A stretch of DNA of 64,000 bases. Origin: an uncultured Erythrobacter sp. (GTDB taxonomy: Bacteria > Pseudomonadota > Alphaproteobacteria > Sphingomonadales > Sphingomonadaceae). The translations under genes were made by a program, and so were the position numbers. Numbering within the stretch: the first letter of the stretch is position 1; each line of letters opens with the position of its first letter. A model generated the notes under the pieces. The model was given only the letters and a program-made list of their open reading frames with translations. It was not told the DNA's origin and did no database searches. This document shows positions 53,499 to 61,382 of the stretch, one piece after another. The stretch spans positions 36,144 to 100,143 of the forward strand of contig CALBWA010000018.1 in NCBI GenBank assembly GCA_937969505.1, read 5' to 3'.

Positions 53499-53510
53499 TT
53501 TCAATTGAAA
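53499..53510. promoter_or_regulatory. Perfect AT-rich palindrome upstream of ald
   Basis: TTTCAATTGAAA is a 12-bp perfect palindrome in an AT-rich patch (about 53490-53520) that contrasts with the GC-rich surroundings, between ald (minus) and the hydrolase gene (plus). It could be an operator, for example for an Lrp/AldR-type regulator of ald, but no such regulator gene is adjacent. Confidence 0.35.
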
Positions 53511-53638
53511 CTAATATTCTGATTGGCAATCCGGCTTTCCCTCGGCGCAAAACACTGCAATGGATGCAGCACATTGTTGTCGCACCCGCAATGCCGGAGA
53601 CGAACCGCAAGACGCTGCGACGCGCGAAGGATCACATT

Positions 53639-54979
53639 ATGAAGAAACGCCATATCGCCCTTGCCGCTCTTGCCCTGTTGGGGGCCGGTGGTGCTGTTGC
53701 AGCCTATGTTGCCGCACCAACCATTTCCCAGGGCAATCCGGGCGAAAGCCCAGAGCTGGGCCGCTATGGTGACTATGCGGTCGGGACAATTGAAGTGCCC
53801 TTCACTCTGCCGGACAGGGTCAGTTTTGGCGCGCTGGGAATGGCCACCGGTCAGGTTGAAACCGGGGACCGGGTGCTGAATGTGCGATTGTACTACCCGG
53901 CTGCAAGCAGCTCTGGCCTGACACCCATTGTCTATGATCACACCATGGCACCTCCCGCGATGGAGCCGTTTCGTCTGTTGCATGAAGGCCGCGCCTTTGC
54001 CGATGCCCCTGCCGCGCAGGGAGACCGTTTCCCGCTGGTGATCATGAGCCATGGCTTCAATGGCTGGTCGACGCAGTTCAGCGATCTGGCAGAGCACATT
54101 GCCTCGCGTGGATATGTGGTTGCCTCCATAGACCATGCCGACCCCAAGCTGGAAGGTGTGACTGACTTCATCCGATCCTTCTCCAACGTGCTGGTCAGCC
54201 GGACGCTTGACCAGCGCGGCGTGCTGGCCCAGCTGCTGGAGCAGAGCGCGTCTGGCGAGGGCGGGCCCGCCGCCTTGATAGATGCCGAGAACATTGCCCT
54301 GATCGGCTACTCCATGGGCGGATATGGCGCGCTGGCAAGCGCGGGCGCCGATTATGATCTGGAAGCCAGCACATTCGATACTGTGCCAGCAGATGCCGCT
54401 GCAAAGCTGCAATCGGTATCAGGCCAGCCCCTACCGCTGGACGCAGTCATCGCCTTTGCCCCATGGGGCGGGCAACCGGAAAACCGGGTGTGGAAAGATG
54501 GCAGCCTGGGCGCGATCAAAACGCCGGTAATGATCGTGGCGGGTGATCAGGATGATGTCTCGCAATTCAGCACCGGCATCAGCTGGATTTTCGACCAGCT
54601 GAGCGGCACCGATCGGCACATGCTCGTTTATCAGGCGGCCCGGCATAATATTGTCGGTAATGATTTCGCAGTGGCCGGGGACGCTCCGTTCCGGGTCGCC
54701 GAATTTCTCAATGAACCGGTCTGGCGGCAGGACCGGATCAATGCGATCAACCAGCATTTCACCGCCGCCTTTCTCGACCTGCACCTCAAGAGTGACAGCG
54801 GCATGGCGCGCTATCTGGATATGCCCGCACCCGATGCTGCCGATAGCCAGTGGAACATCGGTTTTGGCGACCAGTTGAATGGCGAATTTGCAGGCGATGA
54901 TCAGACCGATCATTGGCGCGGCTTCCAGCGACGCTGGGCATTGGGGCTGGAAATGGTGCTCAAGTCAGCGGGCGAGTAG
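53639..54979 (+). CDS. Exported alpha/beta hydrolase
   Basis: Predicted periplasmic or outer-facing esterase/lipase-like hydrolase related to dienelactone hydrolase and PAF-acetylhydrolase families. N-terminal signal or anchor (MKKRHIALAALALLGAGGAVAAYVAAP), oxyanion region MSHGFNGWSTQF, nucleophile Ser in GYSMGGYGA, Asp in VAGDQDDVS, His in AARHNIVG. 446 residues, longer than a minimal hydrolase. ATG 53639 follows GAAGGA. Substrate unknown. A bidirectional terminator follows. Confidence 0.83.
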   Translation: MKKRHIALAALALLGAGGAVAAYVAAPTISQGNPGESPELGRYGDYAVGTIEVPFTLPDRVSFGALGMATGQVETGDRVLNVRLYYPAASSSGLTPIVYDHTMAPPAMEPFRLLHEGRAFADAPAAQGDRFPLVIMSHGFNGWSTQFSDLAEHIASRGYVVASIDHADPKLEGVTDFIRSFSNVLVSRTLDQRGVLAQLLEQSASGEGGPAALIDAENIALIGYSMGGYGALASAGADYDLEASTFDTVPADAAAKLQSVSGQPLPLDAVIAFAPWGGQPENRVWKDGSLGAIKTPVMIVAGDQDDVSQFSTGISWIFDQLSGTDRHMLVYQAARHNIVGNDFAVAGDAPFRVAEFLNEPVWRQDRINAINQHFTAAFLDLHLKSDSGMARYLDMPAPDAADSQWNIGFGDQLNGEFAGDDQTDHWRGFQRRWALGLEMVLKSAGE

Positions 54980-54999
54980 ACTGCGCGCGACAGGATACG

Positions 55000-55034
55000 A
55001 AAAGGCCGCCCGGAGCGATCCGGACGGCCCTTTT
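55000..55034. terminator. Bidirectional terminator between hydrolase and aldehyde dehydrogenase
   Basis: Arms GGCCGCCCGGA (55004-55014) and TCCGGACGGCC (55019-55029) pair with one mismatch around a GCGA loop. An A-run precedes and a T-run follows, so it can serve both convergent genes. Confidence 0.85.
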
Positions 55035-55067
55035 CCCCAGCATCTGGGTGAGACGCGCTGCCAGCCG

Positions 55068-56495
55068 TTAGGCGACGACGTTGTCTTTCTTCACCGTGAT
55101 GACCTGAGGGTAGGTGAATTCCTTCAGACCATCGAGGCCATATTCCGCGCCAAAGCCGGACTGCTTGTGTCCGCCGAACGGGGCAAAGGGCGACAGGTGG
55201 AGATATTCATTGATCCACACTGTGCCGGTTTCCAGCTTCTCGGCCATTTCGACACCCTTGTCGGTGTCCGCAGTCCAGACCGCTCCGGCCAATCCATATT
55301 CGGAATTGTTGGCGCGCTGGATCACTTCATCCTCGGTGGAGAATTTCATCAGCGGCATGACCGGACCAAACTGTTCCTCGGCCACGATCCGCGCGTCTTC
55401 GGGCGGATTGTCCATGATCGTGATCGGAACGTAATAGCCCGTCCCTGACGGATCAGCATCGCCGCCCACCAGGAATTTGTAACCATTGTCCTTGGCATCC
55501 TCGATCAGTTCCAGAACCCGCTCGTACTGCTTCTTGTTCTGGATCGGGCCAACGCCGGTGCCCTGCTGCGAGCCATCGCCGACAGTCACGGTCTTGGCAT
55601 ATTCGACCAGAGCAGCGCTCAGCTCGTCATAGATGTCTTCATGGATGTAAATCCGCTTGGCCGCGACACAGATCTGGCCTGCGTTGGAGAAGCTGGACCA
55701 GAACAATTGCTCCGCCACTTTCTGGGGATCAGCGTCCGGCATGACGATGGAGGCATCGTTGCCACCCAGCTCCAGCGTGATCCGCTTGAGGTCTGCGCTG
55801 GCGCCTTCCATGATTTTCTTGCCCGTCGCGGTTGATCCGGTGAAGGTCACCTTGTCGATATCGGGATGGCCGGTGATGAGCGGACCGAGGCTGTCCTCGC
55901 CCGTGATGATGTTGACGGTACCTGCAGGAACCTTGTCCGCGATCAGTTCTGCAATGCGCAGCGTGGTCAGTGGAGTGAAGGGCGATGGCTTGAGCACGAT
56001 GGTGCAGCCGCTCATCAGGGCAGGCACGATTTTCTGCACTGCCATCATGACCGGGAAGTTCCACGGCACGATGCCGCCGACAACGCCCACGGGCACGCGG
56101 CGCGTACGTGACAGGCGCGCATCGCTATCTTCATTGACAACATCTTCAAGTTTGAGGGTCGCTTGCGCAGCAGACATGCCAGCTGCTCCAAAGATTTCGC
56201 CCTTGGCCTGTTCGTGCGGCTTGCCCTGCTCGCTGGTCAGCAACCGGTACAATTCGTCCGCGTTTTCCTTGATCGCTCCGGAAATTGCCATGCAGGCCGC
56301 CTGACGCTCCTCGAACGAGGTGTTCTTCCAGGTCTTGAAGGCTGCGCGGGCTGCTGCAACTGCCTGGTTGAGCTCGTCTTCGCCGCAAGCAGGGACCTGG
56401 CCGACAACTTCTTCATTGGCCGGATTGACCACATCGAGCCATTCGCCCGTGTCAACCATCTCGCCATTGATCAGATTCTTGTATTGCGTCGCCAT
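55068..56495 (-). CDS. NAD(P)-dependent aldehyde dehydrogenase
   Basis: Oxidises an aldehyde to the acid. IVPWNFPVMMAVQKIVPALMSGCTIVLKPSP, Rossmann VTFTGSTATGK, the general base Glu in LELGGNDASI, catalytic Cys in NAGQICVAAKRI, and FGPVMPLMKF and WINEYLHLSPFAPFGGHKQSG. 475 residues. ATG 56495 chosen at MATQYKNLING. Substrate class (succinate semialdehyde, betaine aldehyde or other) cannot be fixed by eye. Divergent from the GST across 197 bp. Confidence 0.92.
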   Translation of the reverse strand: MATQYKNLINGEMVDTGEWLDVVNPANEEVVGQVPACGEDELNQAVAAARAAFKTWKNTSFEERQAACMAISGAIKENADELYRLLTSEQGKPHEQAKGEIFGAAGMSAAQATLKLEDVVNEDSDARLSRTRRVPVGVVGGIVPWNFPVMMAVQKIVPALMSGCTIVLKPSPFTPLTTLRIAELIADKVPAGTVNIITGEDSLGPLITGHPDIDKVTFTGSTATGKKIMEGASADLKRITLELGGNDASIVMPDADPQKVAEQLFWSSFSNAGQICVAAKRIYIHEDIYDELSAALVEYAKTVTVGDGSQQGTGVGPIQNKKQYERVLELIEDAKDNGYKFLVGGDADPSGTGYYVPITIMDNPPEDARIVAEEQFGPVMPLMKFSTEDEVIQRANNSEYGLAGAVWTADTDKGVEMAEKLETGTVWINEYLHLSPFAPFGGHKQSGFGAEYGLDGLKEFTYPQVITVKKDNVVA

Positions 56496-56692
56496 GTCTG
56501 CCTCTCTGTCTGTTTGAAACTCTCTTGCAGCAGATGGAAACGCTTGGTCCATTGTGCAAGGGAAAGCCGATCTGCAGGCTACAGCATATGCGGGATGCAC
56601 GGAAGGCGCGCCTATCCATTGCGCTATGCAACCCAATTCTCCAAAAGGCCCCTGACTGCAGTCAAAAACACAATGCTGAGAGGATAATTTGC

Positions 56693-57385
56693 ATGGCCGA
56701 TCTGGTGATCTACGGCAGCCCCGTCTCCCCCTTCGTGCGCAAGGTTGCCGCCCTTTGCCTCGAGAAAGGTGCCGACTTCGAGATAGAGGCCGTCAATGTC
56801 TTCGATCCGCCCGAATGGTTTCGCGAAATCAGCCCGATGAAGCGCATTCCCGTGCTGCGCGACCGATCCATTGCCGAAGAAGGCCCCGACGGCACCATCG
56901 CCGATTCCAGCGCAATCTGCGCCTATATCGAGGCCAAATATCCCGAAACGCCGCTGATCCCGCATGACGCTTACGCCATGGGCCGGGCGCTGATGCTGGA
57001 AGAATATGGCGATACGATCGTCGCGATGGCCACCGGCATGGGCATGTTCCGCCCGATCTTTTTCGCTCTCAATCAGGGCAAGGAACCCGATGTCGCGGCG
57101 GCGAAGCAGGCTTGGTCGGACAAATTGCCGCCGGTGCTATCCTATCTGGAAGGCCTGCTGGGCTCCTCCGACTATTTCGTGGGCGATGCCCTCACGATCG
57201 CGGACGTCACCATCACCTGCTGCCTGATGCAGGGCATGCTGGTGGCTGATATGCCGCTGGACGATTATCCCAAGCTTGCCGCTCATACTAAACGCATGAT
57301 GCAGCGTCCCTCAATCGCCGGGCCTTATGCCAGGGCCGACGGATTTATTCGCAAATCACTGCCCGAGAGGATTTCGCTCGCTTGA
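56693..57385 (+). CDS. Glutathione S-transferase family protein
   Basis: N-terminal thioredoxin fold LVIYGSPVSPFVRKVAALCLEKGA with a Ser (SPVSPF) in the catalytic position, then MKRIPVLRD, ADSSAICAYIEAKYP, and a helical C-terminal domain (YFVGDALTIADVTITCC). 230 residues. ATG 56693 follows GAGAGGA. Substrate unknown. Same strand as mtnP, 109 bp upstream of it. Confidence 0.88.
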   Translation: MADLVIYGSPVSPFVRKVAALCLEKGADFEIEAVNVFDPPEWFREISPMKRIPVLRDRSIAEEGPDGTIADSSAICAYIEAKYPETPLIPHDAYAMGRALMLEEYGDTIVAMATGMGMFRPIFFALNQGKEPDVAAAKQAWSDKLPPVLSYLEGLLGSSDYFVGDALTIADVTITCCLMQGMLVADMPLDDYPKLAAHTKRMMQRPSIAGPYARADGFIRKSLPERISLA

Positions 57386-57494
57386 AAACTGCGCCATCTG
57401 CTAACCTTTCGTTTGCTTGTCTGCGGCAAACAGGCGGGCACGAACACGTCTTGAAACTTGCGCCTGTCCGGGCGCTCAACAACAGGTGAACGAC

Positions 57495-58367
57495 ATGGCC
57501 AGCCCCTGGACGATCGGCATCATTGGTGGATCAGGCCTGTATGCCATTGAAGGGCTGGAGGATGCCCAGTGGATTGCCGTCAATTCGCCATGGGGTGCGC
57601 CCTCGGACGAAGTGCTGTGCGGCCGCATCGGCAATGTCCGTGTGCGCTTTCTGCCGCGCCATGGCCGGGGCCATCCGATCCTGCCGGGCGAGCTGAATGC
57701 GCGCGCCAATATTGACGTTCTGAAGCGCACCGGCTGCACCGATATTCTGGCCATTTCGGCGGTCGGCAGCCTACGCGAAAAGATCGAGCCGGGCCGGTTT
57801 GCCGTGGTCGAACAGTTTATCGACCGGACCATGGGGCGCCCCTCCAGCTTCTTTGGGTCAGGTTTTGTTGCGCATGTATCGATGGCCGATCCGGTCTGCG
57901 CTCGCCTCTCGGACATGGCGGCCAGCGCAATTGCGGCGGCCAAGGGCAAGATTGCCACCGGGGCGACTTATCTCGCGATGGAGGGTCCGCAATTCTCCAC
58001 CCGCGCGGAAAGCCGTATGTACCGCGAATGGGGTGCAGACGTTATCGGCATGACCGGCATGCCCGAGGCGAAACTCGCGCGCGAGGCCGAACTGCCCTAT
58101 GCGCTGGTCGGCATGGTCACCGATTACGATTGCTGGCGCGAAGGGGATGAGGTCGACGTGACCCAGGTTATCGCCCAGATGCAGTCCAACGCGCAGATCG
58201 CCCGCGACATGGTGATGCGCTTCATCGCTGATTTGCCGGAAGAGCGCGCTCCATCCCCCATCGATACCGCACTGGACGATGCGATCATCACTGCGCCGGA
58301 CAAGCATGATGCGGGGCTGATTGCCAAGCTGGATGCAGTGGCCGGTCGGTTGATCCAGCCCGAGTGA
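57495..58367 (+). CDS. mtnP: S-methyl-5'-thioadenosine phosphorylase
   Basis: Phosphorolysis of methylthioadenosine to adenine and methylthioribose-1-phosphate, recycling the by-product of polyamine synthesis. GIIGGSGLY, LPRHGRGHPILPGELNARAN, SAVGSLREKIEPG, AMEGPQFSTRAES and GMTGMPEAKLAREAELPY are the conserved PNP/MTAP blocks. 290 residues. ATG 57495 follows AGGTGA. It fits functionally with aguB (polyamine synthesis) elsewhere in the window. Confidence 0.94.
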   Translation: MASPWTIGIIGGSGLYAIEGLEDAQWIAVNSPWGAPSDEVLCGRIGNVRVRFLPRHGRGHPILPGELNARANIDVLKRTGCTDILAISAVGSLREKIEPGRFAVVEQFIDRTMGRPSSFFGSGFVAHVSMADPVCARLSDMAASAIAAAKGKIATGATYLAMEGPQFSTRAESRMYREWGADVIGMTGMPEAKLAREAELPYALVGMVTDYDCWREGDEVDVTQVIAQMQSNAQIARDMVMRFIADLPEERAPSPIDTALDDAIITAPDKHDAGLIAKLDAVAGRLIQPE

Positions 58368-58416
58368 GGCACCGCCTGCGCTTCACAAGTGAGGCATAAG
58401 CTGTCAGGCATCATGA

Positions 58417-58443
58417 GATCTGAACTCGTGCGATCTGAACTCG
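58417..58443 (+). repeat. Short direct repeat before the quinone reductase
   Basis: GATCTGAACTCG occurs twice at 58417-58428 and 58432-58443, a 15-bp period, ending 15 bp before the quinone reductase ATG. It may be a small duplication or a tandem protein site. Confidence 0.6.
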
Positions 58444-58458
58444 CTGAAGGCTGAACCT

Positions 58459-59436
58459 ATGACCTGCACCCGCGCCATCATCCGGTCCCATGGCGGACCA
58501 GACGTGATCGAATGGGAAGAAACCGCCGTCCCCACGCCGGGCGAGGGTGAAATCCTGATCGAACAGACCGCTATCGGGCTCAACTTCATCGACACCTATC
58601 ACCGCACCGGTCTGTATCCGGTACCAATGCCCAGCGGCCTTGGGCTGGAGGCGGCAGGCCGCGTGCTCAGCCTTGGAGAAGGCGTTGAAGGGCTGAGCGT
58701 AGGGGACCGTGTGGCCTATATGGGGCCGGGCCTTGGCGCCTATGCCACCCACCGGGTCATGCCCGCTGCCGCCATGTTCAAATTGCCCGATGGCGTGTCC
58801 GACGAGCTGGCCGCTGCCGCCATTTTGAAAGCAGCCACAACCGAAGGGCTGGTCGAACGCTGCGCCAATGTGAACGCGGGCGACACTGTGCTGGTTCATG
58901 CCGCTGCCGGCGGGGTCGGGCTGATCATGGTGCAATGGTTGAAAGCGCTTGGGGTCACCGTGATCGGGACCACATCCAGCGCTGCCAAGGCCGATCTGGC
59001 CAAGGGTGCAGGCGCAGATCATGTGATCCGTTATGATCGGGAAGATGTCGCATCAGCGGTGGAGGATCTGACCCGGGGTGCCGGCGTTCCGACGGTGTTT
59101 GACGGCGTTGGCAAATCCACGTTCGAGGCATCCCTGCAATGCTTGCAACCGCGCGGTCTGCTGGTCAGCTTTGGCAACGCCAGCGGCGCTGTCGACGGGG
59201 TCAATCTGGGTGTGCTGGCCCAGCACGGATCACTGTTCGTCACCCGGCCAACCCTGATGCATTACTACGCCACGCCAGATGACCGGGCCAGTGGCATTGC
59301 ACGGGTGTGGGACATGCTCGCCTCGAGCAAGGTGACCGTGACCATCGGCCAGCGTTACGCGTTAAAGGACGCCAAGCAGGCACACATTGATCTGGCCGAC
59401 CGCAAAACGGTGGGATCAAGCCTGCTGCTGCCCTGA
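58459..59436 (+). CDS. qor: NAD(P)H:quinone oxidoreductase, zeta-crystallin type
   Basis: Zinc-free medium-chain reductase. NFIDTYHRTGLYPVPMPSGLGLEAAGRVLSLGEG at the N-terminus, AAAILKAATTEGLV, the nucleotide-binding VLVHAAAGGVGLIMVQWLKALG, and a GSLFVTRPTLMHYYATPDD block typical of bacterial quinone reductase 1. No structural zinc cysteines. 325 residues. ATG 58459. Convergent with the YciI gene 13 bp away. Confidence 0.92.
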   Translation: MTCTRAIIRSHGGPDVIEWEETAVPTPGEGEILIEQTAIGLNFIDTYHRTGLYPVPMPSGLGLEAAGRVLSLGEGVEGLSVGDRVAYMGPGLGAYATHRVMPAAAMFKLPDGVSDELAAAAILKAATTEGLVERCANVNAGDTVLVHAAAGGVGLIMVQWLKALGVTVIGTTSSAAKADLAKGAGADHVIRYDREDVASAVEDLTRGAGVPTVFDGVGKSTFEASLQCLQPRGLLVSFGNASGAVDGVNLGVLAQHGSLFVTRPTLMHYYATPDDRASGIARVWDMLASSKVTVTIGQRYALKDAKQAHIDLADRKTVGSSLLLP

Positions 59437-59449
59437 GCGGCCCGCACTC

Positions 59450-59749
59450 TCAGCCTTGGCGGCCGGGCGCCCATTCGCCAAACAGCGGCCGGAATTCGTC
59501 GGCCCGGATCGATTGCCATACGCCCACACTGAAATAGGGGATGGCTTCCAGTTTCTCGCGCGCACCGGCCTCGTCATCGGCCTTGATGATCAGCAAAGAT
59601 CCGACAATCTTGTCCCCCTTGGCCAGAGGACCGGCCACGGCAAAATCATCCCCATGCTGAGCGAAATGCTTGTGCAATGCATCCTCGCTATGCTCGCGAA
59701 AGACCGCGCCATGCTCTCCATCGCGGCAGTAAAAGGCAAACAAGGCCAT
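59450..59749 (-). CDS. YciI-like protein
   Basis: Small YCII-fold protein (ferredoxin-like), role unknown; related members have been linked to lyase or dehalogenase-like reactions. MALFAFYCRDGE, FREHSEDALHKHFAQHGDDFAVAGPL and PYFSVGVWQSIRADEF are the family blocks, with conserved His/Asp residues. 99 residues. Its ATG shares one base with the stop of the enoyl-CoA hydratase-like gene, so it is the last gene of the overlapping four-gene operon. Confidence 0.88.
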   Translation of the reverse strand: MALFAFYCRDGEHGAVFREHSEDALHKHFAQHGDDFAVAGPLAKGDKIVGSLLIIKADDEAGAREKLEAIPYFSVGVWQSIRADEFRPLFGEWAPGRQG

Positions 59750-60507
59750 CAGCGGAACTCCGGCTTGCGTTTTTCGACAAAGGCGCGCGTGCCCTCGGCA
59801 AAATCGCTGGTGTGAAAGGCATCTGCAAAGATACGCAGACTGTCATCGTCATGGGCCCCTGTGCCATCAAGCACCCGCTGGACGAAGCGCTTCAACTCGC
59901 GCACCGACGATGGGGCTGCAGCAACAATCTGGTCGATCAATGTAGCAGGGGCCTCGCAAATGTCCTCGATCAGGCCGATCCGCAAGGCTTCGGGCGCATC
60001 GATCAGCATCCCGGTGAACAGAAGTCGCCGCGCCTGTCCCGGCCCGATCAGATCGACCAGCAATTTTACATCGTGCAGAGGATAAACAAGACCCAGTTTG
60101 GCAGGCGTAATCCCGAAGCGCGCATCATTGTTTGTCGCGATCCGCATATCGCAGGCAAGCGCCAGACCGCAGCCCCCGCCGATGCAGTCACCGCCGACCA
60201 CGGCAATGGTGGGCAGGGGATGGCGGGCAAGTTCGAACTGGGCGCGGTTGATCGCGGCCTGATTGGCCGAGCGCCAGCCGCCATCATCCTTGTTGGCGAG
60301 CAATTCCTTGATATCCGCGCCAGCGCAGAAAGCGCCTTGTCCTTCGTCCGAGCGCAGCACCAGCGCCCGCAATTGCGGATTGCGCGCCGCCTGATCGAGC
60401 AGCCCGGGCAGGGCTTGCCACATGGCCAGGTTGAACGCACCGCGTTGATCGGGCCGATCGATGATCAGATGGGCGGTTTGCCCCTCGGTCTCCAGCCGCA
60501 AATTCAT
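59749..60507 (-). CDS. Enoyl-CoA hydratase/isomerase family protein lacking both usual Glu
   Basis: Crotonase-fold protein. AGADIKELL and GGDCIGGGCGLALACDMRIAT form the oxyanion-hole region. The two catalytic glutamates of classical enoyl-CoA hydratase appear absent: GGGCE is GGGCG here, and the second position lies in ITPAKLGLVYP. So simple hydration of enoyl-CoA is doubtful; isomerase, decarboxylase or hydrolase activity is possible. 252 residues. ATG 60507 has GGAGGAG 8 nt upstream, better than the GTG at 60516. Overlaps the PrpD-like gene by 4 bp. Confidence 0.87.
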   Translation of the reverse strand: MNLRLETEGQTAHLIIDRPDQRGAFNLAMWQALPGLLDQAARNPQLRALVLRSDEGQGAFCAGADIKELLANKDDGGWRSANQAAINRAQFELARHPLPTIAVVGGDCIGGGCGLALACDMRIATNNDARFGITPAKLGLVYPLHDVKLLVDLIGPGQARRLLFTGMLIDAPEALRIGLIEDICEAPATLIDQIVAAAPSSVRELKRFVQRVLDGTGAHDDDSLRIFADAFHTSDFAEGTRAFVEKRKPEFR

Positions 60508-61382
60508 CGGGTCCACTCCTCCAGCATTGTATCGAGCGCGTCTGCGCCATCGTCGCTCATGACAATCGTCTGCGCCCGTTCGGCCTGATCGCTGGCCAGC
60601 CCGCCTGCTGCCAGCTGCTCTGTCAGTTTTTCCAGCATGGCCGTATCTTCACCTGCCCCGGTGCCTGCCAGCGTCTCGATCAGCCAGCCAGACCCATGCT
60701 CGCCCAGTGGGCCGGGCTCATTCGTCATCGCAGCGAAGAGGCCTTGTGCCCCTTCGAGCAATCCTTGCGGACCGGTCGCACCATAATGGACATGCAGCGC
60801 CGCGTCGCGTCCGGTGCGCACCGCGTGATAGATATGCCATGATCCGGTCAGCAGATCAGGCTCGTGCTGGAAATGCAGCAATCCTCCGGCGACCGACGCG
60901 GCATTGCCCAGCGCATTGGCATATTCCACCGGGGCAAATCCGATCACCGAACCAAAGGCAGCGCAGGCCCCCAGCGTCCCGCAGCTTGCCTCGCCATGCC
61001 AGTGCTCGAAATGATGGCTGTCGAGCGCCATGGCGACGGCCAGCGACGCTTCATAGCCGCGCACGATGGCATCGAGCCGGGCCGGCAGATCACTGCTGGG
61101 CATGCCGAGCGCAGCCGGCATGACCGCCGGGCCAGGGCTCAATTGCGCAGCACCTATGGAGGCCTGATGACCGGGCAACATGGCAATTACACTGCCGCCA
61201 TAGGTTGCCCTTTCCCACCCCCGCATGGATATGGCGCCGCCCATGGCCGCCGCTTCGCTTTCGCGGGCGCCTGCCACACCGGCCAGCCAGTCGAGCAGAT
61301 GCGCGCGGGCAATGTTTTGCGTTTCGGGCGAGACCGGGCGCGCCAACCGCCGGGCCAGATGGGTGAGGATCGCCTCGCTCAT
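60504..61382 (-). CDS. Short MmgE/PrpD-like protein
   Basis: Resembles the N-terminal all-helical domain of MmgE/PrpD proteins (2-methylcitrate dehydratase, cis-aconitate decarboxylase): HLLDWLAGVAGARES, IVRGYEASLAVAMALDSHHFEHWHGEASCGTLGACAAFGSVIGF, YANALGNAASVAGGL, and GATGPQGLLEGAQGLFAAM. Only 292 residues, against about 450 in the family; the C-terminal alpha/beta domain is missing. The start overlaps the CaiB stop and the stop overlaps the next ATG, so it is translated as an intact short gene rather than a broken one. Function not assignable. Confidence 0.75.
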   Translation of the reverse strand: MSEAILTHLARRLARPVSPETQNIARAHLLDWLAGVAGARESEAAAMGGAISMRGWERATYGGSVIAMLPGHQASIGAAQLSPGPAVMPAALGMPSSDLPARLDAIVRGYEASLAVAMALDSHHFEHWHGEASCGTLGACAAFGSVIGFAPVEYANALGNAASVAGGLLHFQHEPDLLTGSWHIYHAVRTGRDAALHVHYGATGPQGLLEGAQGLFAAMTNEPGPLGEHGSGWLIETLAGTGAGEDTAMLEKLTEQLAAGGLASDQAERAQTIVMSDDGADALDTMLEEWTR

